A stretch of 48,024 nt of DNA, taken from assembly GCA_945865755.1 (NCBI GenBank), contig CAMBFS010000005.1:1-48024 (forward strand), written 5' to 3'. The translations under genes were made by a program, and so were the position numbers. The notes under the pieces are model-generated. The model was given only the letters and a program-made list of their open reading frames with translations, had not been told where the DNA came from and did not search any database. Source of the stretch: Klebsiella pneumoniae (GTDB lineage: Bacteria > Desulfobacterota > Binatia > Bin18). Below are positions 39,700-45,919 of this stretch, in pieces. Positions within the stretch are counted from its first letter, which is position 1. Every line of letters begins with the position of its first letter.

Positions 39700-41298
39700 A
39701 TGGGGCACGGGAGCAAAAATAAACAAGCGGTTCTAGGACGGTTCATATACCTAATCGTCCCAGTGCTGATGGTATGCGGTGCGTGGGTGCAACCCAGTCA
39801 CGCCAGTTGGTTTGGGGATTCCTGGTCGCGGTTTGACCGGTTTCTGGCGACGTTCGATCCGGCGGGCCGGTACGTGCGGCAGCCCGTGGAAAAACAGGTG
39901 CCCGCCCTGACCTTCAAGGGGTTTTATCGCCAATGGACCGACGTGATGCTGACTGGTGAAGGGCGCGTGGGCAATCGCCAGAAGGATTTTCGCTTTGCCC
40001 AACTGCAAAACCTTTTTGAACTGGAAATGCACTATCAGTTTTCGCCTAACCTTGAACTGACCAGCGTCAATCATTTTCTCTATGACGGGGTCTACAATTG
40101 GCAGGATTCCGCCGGGCTGTACGCGCCGCGCATCAGCGAGACCTCGCGCAAGTATCACAACTTTGACCGCATCGTGCGCGAGCTCTACCTCAGTTATCGG
40201 ACCCATAGCCTCGATGTGGTGATCGGCAAACAACAGATCGCCTGGGGCAAAATGGATGGCCAGTTCATTGACATCATTAACCCCATGGACCGTCGTGAGT
40301 CCGTCCAACTGGAAGCCAGCGATTTCGAGTATCGACGCATTCCCACGTGGATGGCGAATGTGACGTACTTCTTTGGCGCGAACTCCCTCAACCTTTTATA
40401 CATCCCCAACTTCGAGCAGAATCGCCAAGCGGTGCCCGGGTCGCCGTGGTTCTCTCCGAGCATTCCTCCGCGAGACACCATTCGCAAAGCGTCCATCCCA
40501 CTCTTGAAGTCCGCGCGCCAACGGAAACGGCCCAGCTTCGCGGATTGGGGAGATCACGAGTATGGGGCGCGGCTCGATGTGTCGATGGAGCCACTGACCT
40601 GGGGGCTCATCTATTTCTACGCTTGGAACGATGACCCGACGAGCTTCATTATTGATCGCCGCGTCGTCAACGATCAGGTGGTGCTGGACCGCTTGACTCG
40701 TCACACGCGGTTACATCATTTTGGCGTCACCGCCGATTACGCAACCTCATTCTCTGGAGTTCCGGTGGTGGGAGAACTGCCGGTGGTGATGCGGGTGGAA
40801 GGGTTGTGGACCAAAGGAGTCAAATTTAGTGACGCAAACCGGGTCGCGTCCGCCGCGACTGGGGAACTCAACTCGGGTCTGATTACCCGCGACACGATGC
40901 GGGCCGCGTTTGCTATGGAGTTCGCGTTGCCCGGCAATACGTCGGTGATCCTCCAACCCTCGTTGTTTTTTACGTTTGACTGGCGGGAAAGTCTGGGGAA
41001 CGGGTTCGGTGGTGGGTTTGGCGATCAATGGAATGTCGTTCCCGTCTTCTTCGTTGGCAGACCCTTCCGCTTTACCCGTGACCGGTTACGGCTCGAACTC
41101 ACCGTGGCCCCCTACCTCAGCGGACCGGTGCGCGAATGGCAGGGACTCAAGACCAAGGTCGTCGCTAGTTACAACTTCTCGCAATTTATCACGGGGAAAC
41201 TCATCTACACCGCGTATAGTAGCGGGGCCCGTCGCGACATCTATGGCCAATATGACCATTGGGATAACATCGGCTGGGAAATCAGTTACGAGTTCTAG
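39700..41298 (+). CDS. DUF1302 family outer-membrane protein
   Basis: A 532-aa exported protein of the DUF1302 type: signal peptide (GRFIYLIVPVLMVCGAWVQP, cleaved near SHAS), then a long beta-barrel with alternating aromatic strands, the landmark REVELSYRTHSLDVVIGKQQ region (here RELYLSYRTHSLDVVIGKQ), and IAWGKMDGQFIDIINPMD RR. It ends in Phe. DUF1302 proteins are almost always encoded beside DUF1329 proteins, as here, and are thought to move hydrophobic substrates over the outer membrane. The start at 39700 has AAAGGGA six bases upstream. Confidence 0.85.
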   Translation: MGHGSKNKQAVLGRFIYLIVPVLMVCGAWVQPSHASWFGDSWSRFDRFLATFDPAGRYVRQPVEKQVPALTFKGFYRQWTDVMLTGEGRVGNRQKDFRFAQLQNLFELEMHYQFSPNLELTSVNHFLYDGVYNWQDSAGLYAPRISETSRKYHNFDRIVRELYLSYRTHSLDVVIGKQQIAWGKMDGQFIDIINPMDRRESVQLEASDFEYRRIPTWMANVTYFFGANSLNLLYIPNFEQNRQAVPGSPWFSPSIPPRDTIRKASIPLLKSARQRKRPSFADWGDHEYGARLDVSMEPLTWGLIYFYAWNDDPTSFIIDRRVVNDQVVLDRLTRHTRLHHFGVTADYATSFSGVPVVGELPVVMRVEGLWTKGVKFSDANRVASAATGELNSGLITRDTMRAAFAMEFALPGNTSVILQPSLFFTFDWRESLGNGFGGGFGDQWNVVPVFFVGRPFRFTRDRLRLELTVAPYLSGPVREWQGLKTKVVASYNFSQFITGKLIYTAYSSGARRDIYGQYDHWDNIGWEISYEF

Positions 41299-41386
41299 TT
41301 TCTGGTTTAGTAATGAGCGCGGCGGAGATTGCGAGAAACGGGGAGACGTGAGTGTTTGAGACCACGAATGCGGAGGGTAAACGACC

Positions 41387-42733
41387 ATGACTAGCAAACG
41401 ATTCGTCTGGATAGGTCTCGTGTTCTCCGTCCTATTTCTCCCGCTTGGTGTGTTCTCGCAAGAAGTCCAAGTCCAAATCCCCAATTTCCAATCCTCAATC
41501 CCAGACAGCGGGCGGGGCAAAACGTGGAAAACCGTGGCTGAACTGTCGGCTGAGGAAAAAGCCGGACTCGATCTGCGCACCGAGACGCCGCGCGACACGC
41601 AGTTTCCCTATCTGCCCGCCGAAAAGTTCCCCTTCACCGCGCCCTATACGGCTGAGGAAATGGGGCTACGGTCCGCTGAATTTCCGCATTCTCCCTATTG
41701 GAACTGTACGCTGATTGATATTGCCGGCACGGTGACCAACACTGGGTTTCTCGACCAGCGCGTCACGATCATTCCGATCCTGTATCTACCGCCAGGTGGA
41801 TTCGCCGAACAACTCTACGCCACGCAACCCGGTCAAGAGGTGTACCGCTGGCTCTCTCAGTCGGTCTCGCCGCCAGAGCGCTATGGCAATCAGACTCTGT
41901 ATGTCGGCTATCGCAACGATCAAACATTCACCACCAAGCTTGATTTGTTCGCCTACTCTCCGGCCTTGCGGCGCGTGCGACGGCAGCCGCAACCACGTCG
42001 AGAGGACCGCCTCCCTAATAACGCCGCCACCTTCGACGATTTGCTCAGTCGTGATGCCTGGGAATTTTCGTGGCGATTGCTGGGGACGGACATTCTCCAC
42101 AAGACGGTTCGGTTTCCCGTGACCAAACAAAGCACCACACTCACCGATGAGAAGGGAAACTATGTTGATGTCGCTGCCAGTGATGTGAAACTGATGGGAC
42201 CGGACTATCCGTTGTATACGACGGATGGCGGGGTCAAGTGTTACGTCATTGAGGCGATCCCGCGACCGGACTGGCTCAAGGACTACTATCTCAGCAAAAT
42301 CATCTACTGGGTCGATCAACAATCGTTCTTTCCGCTGCGCATTGAAGAGTATGATCGCGAGGGGAAACTCGTGTTCATCAACGCCCGCACGGGAATACGC
42401 GCGAATCCCGCGCTGGGGGATCATGGCTATGCGGTCTTATTTGATCTGTGGTGGGATATGACGATTGATCTCCTGTCCGCGTCGATTCACGGCATTCTGT
42501 CGCGCACGTGGTCCGAAGACGACAAGAGGATTTTTTTCAGCCCAGGCTTCATGCGGCGCGAGTGGTTTCTTGAGCCGCCCAAGACTTTGATGGTGCTGAA
42601 TTCGCCCGATGAATTCTATTTGCGCCCGACCCTCGACCGCGAAAAGTTCCCCGAAGAGCGCAAGATCGTGCTCACCCCGGAACTCGAAGGTCGCATCCAA
42701 GCGCAGGAGCAGGCGGGGCGGTTAGTGTTTTGA
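41387..42733 (+). CDS. DUF1329 family periplasmic protein
   Basis: A 448-aa exported protein (signal peptide FVWIGLVFSVLFLPLGVFS, residues 6-24) of the DUF1329 family, which has a LolA/LolB-like half-barrel. Landmarks: PETYRVxxR-type strands, GTDILHKTVRFPV, CYVIEAIPRPDWLKDYYLSK and YDREGKLVFINARTG. It follows the DUF1302 gene by 88 bases and is probably its periplasmic partner. A 7-bp-period repeat lies within codons 25-40, just after the signal peptide. GGAGGG precedes the ATG. Confidence 0.85.
   Translation: MTSKRFVWIGLVFSVLFLPLGVFSQEVQVQIPNFQSSIPDSGRGKTWKTVAELSAEEKAGLDLRTETPRDTQFPYLPAEKFPFTAPYTAEEMGLRSAEFPHSPYWNCTLIDIAGTVTNTGFLDQRVTIIPILYLPPGGFAEQLYATQPGQEVYRWLSQSVSPPERYGNQTLYVGYRNDQTFTTKLDLFAYSPALRRVRRQPQPRREDRLPNNAATFDDLLSRDAWEFSWRLLGTDILHKTVRFPVTKQSTTLTDEKGNYVDVAASDVKLMGPDYPLYTTDGGVKCYVIEAIPRPDWLKDYYLSKIIYWVDQQSFFPLRIEEYDREGKLVFINARTGIRANPALGDHGYAVLFDLWWDMTIDLLSASIHGILSRTWSEDDKRIFFSPGFMRREWFLEPPKTLMVLNSPDEFYLRPTLDREKFPEERKIVLTPELEGRIQAQEQAGRLVF
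41466..41504. repeat. Heptamer array G inside the DUF1329 gene
   Basis: Units TCCAAG, TCCAAA, TCCCCAA, TTTCCAA, TCCTCAA and TCCCAG (period 6, then 7) encode the segment VQVQIPNFQSSIPD right after the signal peptide. The array keeps the reading frame. Confidence 0.6.
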
Positions 42734-42911
42734 GGGCGAGCCCCCTGGCATATTTCCAAAGGGAAAGCTCGCCAAGGGTGTGGCGGGCTGGCTCCCGACG
42801 AGTGCCCAGAGATCGGCATCAATCATCATCTGATACCGCTGGCGAAATTTTTCCCGTGAGGGCCCACGTTCGCGGCCATTGACATCCCCCGGTGATGGGA
42901 TAGATCAGGAG
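42722..42911 (-). pseudogene. Possible 3' remnant of a gene
   Basis: A minus-strand open frame of about 60 codons reads SPGDVNGRERGPSREKFRQR, then MMIDADLWALVGSQPATPL, and ends SPSKH. The amino-acid pattern looks coding, but it has no start codon with a ribosome site and a stop just upstream. I do not recognise a family. It overlaps the end of the DUF1329 gene by a few codons. The 250-base gap has no other gene. Confidence 0.3.
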
Positions 42912-42924
42912 GCCGGTTATCCCA
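42896..42924. promoter_or_regulatory. Candidate operator upstream of the nickel permease
   Basis: TGGGATA (42896-42902) and TATCCCA (42918-42924) form a perfect 7-bp inverted repeat with a 15-base spacer, 60 bases upstream of the permease start. The size resembles NikR operators (6-7 bp arms, 13-16 bp spacer), but the arm sequence differs. Confidence 0.35.
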
Positions 42925-42984
42925 CCCACGGATAGTTGCGGCATTCAGAGCAGTGCATCTGGGATTTGTCCGAAGGGAGAGCGA

Positions 42985-43689
42985 GTGAGTCCACTGACGA
43001 CGCTTGGGCTAGGGTTGGTGTTGGGTCTGAAGCATGCCTTTGACTCCGATCATCTGATCGCCGTTTCAAGCATCGTGGCACGAGAACGCTCGCCCTGGCG
43101 CTCCTTGTGGGTCGGACTGTTCTGGGGCCTCGGTCATACGCTCACCCTCTTAGTGATAGGATCTTTCGTGTTAGCGCTGGACCTCCGTATTTCCGCGCCC
43201 GTGGAATTATCCTTCGAGTGCGCCGTTGGAGTCGTGCTGATCGGATTAGGTCTGAGCACGCTCTATGACTGTCGCCGGAGACGAGTGCACGTGCACCCCC
43301 ATGTGCATGACAACGCCGCGCACGTGCACTTTCATGCGCATGCGGACAGCGCGGCCCATAGCCACGCGCATCCCCTCCAACTGGGCGCGAAGCCCTTCTT
43401 AGTCGGCATGGTACATGGTCTCGCGGGCAGCGCGGCCCTGATACTGTTGGTGTTGACCGCCGTGCCATCGACCGCGTTGGGATTGTTGTACCTGATGATT
43501 TTTGGCTGTGGCTCAATCCTTGGCATGGGCGCGGTGAGCCTCCTGATGGGGGTGGTCTTCTCGTTCGCGACGGACCGAATCCATGAGATGAGCCGAGTGC
43601 TGCGGTTGACGGTGGGCTCGGTGAGCGCGGCATTTGGTGCGTGGATTGTGATTGACATTGGGTTTGTTCGCGGGCTCTTCCTCGGCTAA
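42985..43689 (+). CDS. Nickel/cobalt permease (NiCoT/UreH-like)
   Basis: A 234-aa membrane protein with about six helices. GLGLVLGLKHAFDSDHLIAV has the NiCoT signature H-x4-DH in helix 2, and FWGLGHTLTLLVIGS the second motif. A central cytosolic loop (about residues 96-133) is packed with His (VHVHPHVHDNAAHVHFHAHA), consistent with metal buffering. The next genes include larC, whose product handles nickel, so nickel is the likely substrate. GTG start after GGGAGAG. Confidence 0.87.
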   Translation: MSPLTTLGLGLVLGLKHAFDSDHLIAVSSIVARERSPWRSLWVGLFWGLGHTLTLLVIGSFVLALDLRISAPVELSFECAVGVVLIGLGLSTLYDCRRRRVHVHPHVHDNAAHVHFHAHADSAAHSHAHPLQLGAKPFLVGMVHGLAGSAALILLVLTAVPSTALGLLYLMIFGCGSILGMGAVSLLMGVVFSFATDRIHEMSRVLRLTVGSVSAAFGAWIVIDIGFVRGLFLG

Positions 43690-43699
43690 AGTGCCCGTC

Positions 43700-44038
43700 A
43701 TGTCGGTGCGGAGATGGCCAACACTGAGTGCTGCCCTATTTGCGATTGTTCTTCACGTGATGCTTTTGGGGGTCGCGGCCTCACTCCGAGTTTTGCGTCC
43801 ACGTCAACCTCATGCCCTCGTGACGATCACGCTCCTGCAACCGGCGGCACCACTTCCGGTGGCCGAAGGTGGGGGAGCAACGCCGCGCATCGTTCCGCTG
43901 CCAGCGTCTCCGCCAAATCCGCTCCCGATCAACCCTCCTCAGCCCAATGCGGTGCTTGACGAATCGGCGACGCGCACGGTGCGTGATCGTTGGCGATTCA
44001 TTCCCGCGCATCGCGAGGGGGTCACTATTGAAAGTTAA
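43700..44038 (+). CDS. TonB-like N-terminal fragment protein
   Basis: A 112-aa protein with one membrane anchor (LSAALFAIVLHVMLLGVAAS, with a His inside the helix as in TonB), a short strand-like stretch (HALVTITLLQPAAPLP) and a Pro-rich periplasmic tail (PLPASPPNPLPINPPQP). TonB's C-terminal domain is missing; the end (RFIPAHREGVTIES) is unfamiliar. It lies ten bases after the nickel permease and 42 before larC. It could be a cut-down energy-coupling or anchoring protein. No good ribosome site; coupling from the permease is likely. Confidence 0.55.
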   Translation: MSVRRWPTLSAALFAIVLHVMLLGVAASLRVLRPRQPHALVTITLLQPAAPLPVAEGGGATPRIVPLPASPPNPLPINPPQPNAVLDESATRTVRDRWRFIPAHREGVTIES

Positions 44039-44080
44039 ATTCGTGCTGGCCGAATCGTAAGCACGAGAAAGTCGGAAACC

Positions 44081-45256
44081 ATGAAAATCGCGTATGTGGA
44101 TGCCTTTTCCGGAATCAGTGGCGACATGATGGTCGGCGCGCTGCTGCATCTTGGCGTGTCCCTTGAGACCTTACGCGCGGAGCTGAGCAAACTGCCACTC
44201 AGCGGGTACCATCTCCATCAAACGGGACGAGAACAGAGTGGCATCCAGGCCGTCAAGTTCAATGTCGAAGTCCACGATCCGCTTCACGAGCGGAGCTTCC
44301 GCGCCATTGCCCAGATGATTCGCGACAGCACCCTGAATCCGTCGCTTCAAGAGACCGCGCTGCGCATTTTTACCGTGCTCGCCGAAGCGGAAGGGCGCGT
44401 ACATGGAGTCGCGCCCGAGGCCGTCCATTTTCACGAAGTGGGAGCGATTGATTCTATTGTTGATATTGTCGCGACCGCGGTGGGGTTGCGGACCCTTGGC
44501 ATTGAGCGCGTCTATGTGTCTCCTCTCCCGATGGGAACAGGATTAGTGCCCTCGCGTCACGGCGTGTTACCCATCCCTGGACCGGCCACAGTGGAACTCT
44601 TGAAAGGGTGGCCGGTCCGGTTCGAGGATGGCGGCGCGGAACTGGTCACCCCAACCGGTGCGGCGATCATCGCCGCGGTTGGGCATCGCGGGGCACTCCC
44701 GCCCATGCGGGTGAGCGCGGTCGGGTATGGCGCGGGGGAACGGACGTTACCCGATCGTCCCAACCTCTTGCGCATTGTGCTGGGCGAGACGAGTGAGGAG
44801 CCGCGAGACGAGCAACTGTTGGTGTTGGAAACCAATATCGATGATTGTAATCCCGAATTCTACGAGTATGTGATGGAGCGACTGTTCGCGGAAGGCGCGC
44901 GCGACGTGGCGTTGGTCCCCATGCAGATGAAAAAGAATCGCCCAGGGATTTTGTTGTGGGTGTTATGTGATCCGAGTGCGCGGGAAAAATTGAGTGGGAT
45001 CATCTTCGCGGAGACTTCAACGCTCGGCATTCGTTCCTATCCGGTGACGCGCACGGCGCTGCGGCGTGAGACCAAAGAGGTCGCCACCGTGTATGGAACC
45101 GTCCGCGTGAAAGTGGCGTACACTCCAGGCGGGCGTATAAATCTTGCCCCGGAATATGAAGATTGTAAGCGGCTGGCGCGTGAGCGGGCGGTGCCGTTGA
45201 AGGTGGTGTATGAGGCGGCGTTGATGCGCCGTGACGGCGATCCGTCCAAGGTCTAA
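44081..45256 (+). CDS. larC: LarC, nickel-pincer cofactor cyclometallase
   Basis: LarC inserts nickel into the dithio-dicarboxylate pyridinium mononucleotide to make the Ni-pincer cofactor of lactate racemase and related enzymes, using CTP. The 391-aa product is one uninterrupted frame (in Lactobacillus plantarum it needs a frameshift). Landmarks: YVDAFSGISGDMMVGALLHL at the start, VHFHEVGAIDSIVDIVATAV, PVRFEDGGAELVTPTGAAI, and ETNIDDCNPEFYEYVMERLF in the C-terminal half. larB and larE are not in the window. The last three codons and the stop lie within a 7-bp repeat array. Confidence 0.93.
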   Translation: MKIAYVDAFSGISGDMMVGALLHLGVSLETLRAELSKLPLSGYHLHQTGREQSGIQAVKFNVEVHDPLHERSFRAIAQMIRDSTLNPSLQETALRIFTVLAEAEGRVHGVAPEAVHFHEVGAIDSIVDIVATAVGLRTLGIERVYVSPLPMGTGLVPSRHGVLPIPGPATVELLKGWPVRFEDGGAELVTPTGAAIIAAVGHRGALPPMRVSAVGYGAGERTLPDRPNLLRIVLGETSEEPRDEQLLVLETNIDDCNPEFYEYVMERLFAEGARDVALVPMQMKKNRPGILLWVLCDPSAREKLSGIIFAETSTLGIRSYPVTRTALRRETKEVATVYGTVRVKVAYTPGGRINLAPEYEDCKRLARERAVPLKVVYEAALMRRDGDPSKV

Positions 45257-45313
45257 AGTCTAAAGTCCAAGGTCCAAAGTCCAAAGTCCAAGGTCCAAGG
45301 TCCAAGGTCCAAG
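45244..45313. repeat. Heptamer array H (larC side)
   Basis: Ten consecutive 7-bp units of GTCCAAG, GTCCAAA or GTCTAAA. The larC stop codon TAA is inside the second unit. Confidence 0.95.
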
Positions 45314-45341
45314 GCTGGGATTTCCGTTGGTCATCCCAGCC
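45313..45341. terminator. Bidirectional hairpin between two arrays
   Basis: GGCTGGGAT (45313-45321) pairs perfectly with ATCCCAGCC (45333-45341) around an 11-base loop, midway between convergent larC and peroxiredoxin genes. No T-run. Confidence 0.5.
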
Positions 45342-45410
45342 TACTGGCGACCGGCTACTGACTACTGACTACTGGCTACTGGCTACTGGCTACTGGCTAC
45401 TGACTACTTT
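45341..45410. repeat. Heptamer array I (peroxiredoxin side)
   Basis: Ten consecutive units, mostly CTACTGG and CTACTGA (one CGACCGG, one CTACTTT). The minus-strand stop codon of the peroxiredoxin (TAG) lies inside it, at 45397-45399. Confidence 0.95.
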
Positions 45411-45909
45411 CCCCGGTGAGATCCGCCAACACCTCCGCCGGATGGTTCTTGGGACTCACCGAATCGTAGGCTTTTGCGATTTTGCCCTGTTCGTCAATGA
45501 CGTAACTGATCCGTTTGGCATAGCCAGCCTTGGTGTCATCGCACGCGCCGTAGGCGAGGCCGATGGCACGGGTGGTGTCGCAGAGAAGCGGATAAGGAAA
45601 CTGATATTTCTGGGCAAAGGCCGCGTTGTCGGCCACCGTGTCAAAACTCACGCCCAAGATTTCGATGTTGCGAGTATGGAATTCGTTGATTTGGTCGCGG
45701 AACCCGCGGCCTTCCGTCGTTCAGCCAGGGGTGTCGGCTTTGGGGTAAAACCAGAGGAGCACTTGCTTCCCTCGCAGACTCGCGAGAGTCAGGGTGTGAC
45801 CTTCGTGCGTCGTGCTAGTGAAATCTGGAGCTGGGTCGCCAATGCGCAGCATTTTCGCTTTCCCTCCTTTGTGGAACATCAGTTTGAGTAGGTCAAAAAG
45901 CGTGGCCAT
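45397..45909 (-). CDS. Bcp/PrxQ-type peroxiredoxin, probable selenoprotein
   Basis: A thioredoxin-fold peroxidase of the Bcp/PrxQ class that reduces hydroperoxides. Reading from 45909 the frame gives RIGDPAPDFTSTTHEGHTL and WFYPKADTPG, then TGA at 45723-45721, then TTEGRGFRDQINEF without any shift and on to the normal end (170 codons in all). In homologues the position of the TGA is the peroxidatic Cys (TPGCT). A stem-loop follows directly, so residue 63 is most likely selenocysteine. The second Cys of E. coli Bcp (five residues on) is Arg here, so this is a one-Sec type. AGGA lies seven bases before the ATG. The alternative is a nonsense mutation of the key codon. Confidence 0.85.
45693..45723 (-). 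promoter_or_regulatory. Bacterial SECIS-like stem-loop with UGA
   Basis: After UGA (45723-45721) the mRNA runs ACGACGGAA, then GGCCGCG-GGUUC-CGCGACC (45711-45693 with one mismatch in the stem). The apical loop begins 16 bases after the UGA and starts GG with U following, meeting the bacterial SECIS rules (loop 16-37 bases from UGA, G at the loop start). Confidence 0.65.
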
Positions 45910-45919
45910 CGAACCATCC

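Noticed and set aside
45244..45410. CRISPR array
   Set aside because: The repeats are 7 bp and contiguous without spacers; no cas genes are present.
45721..45723. Simple nonsense mutation in the peroxiredoxin
   Set aside because: Possible, but the TGA falls exactly at the catalytic Cys, the frame is otherwise intact, and a SECIS-like hairpin follows; selenocysteine explains all three.
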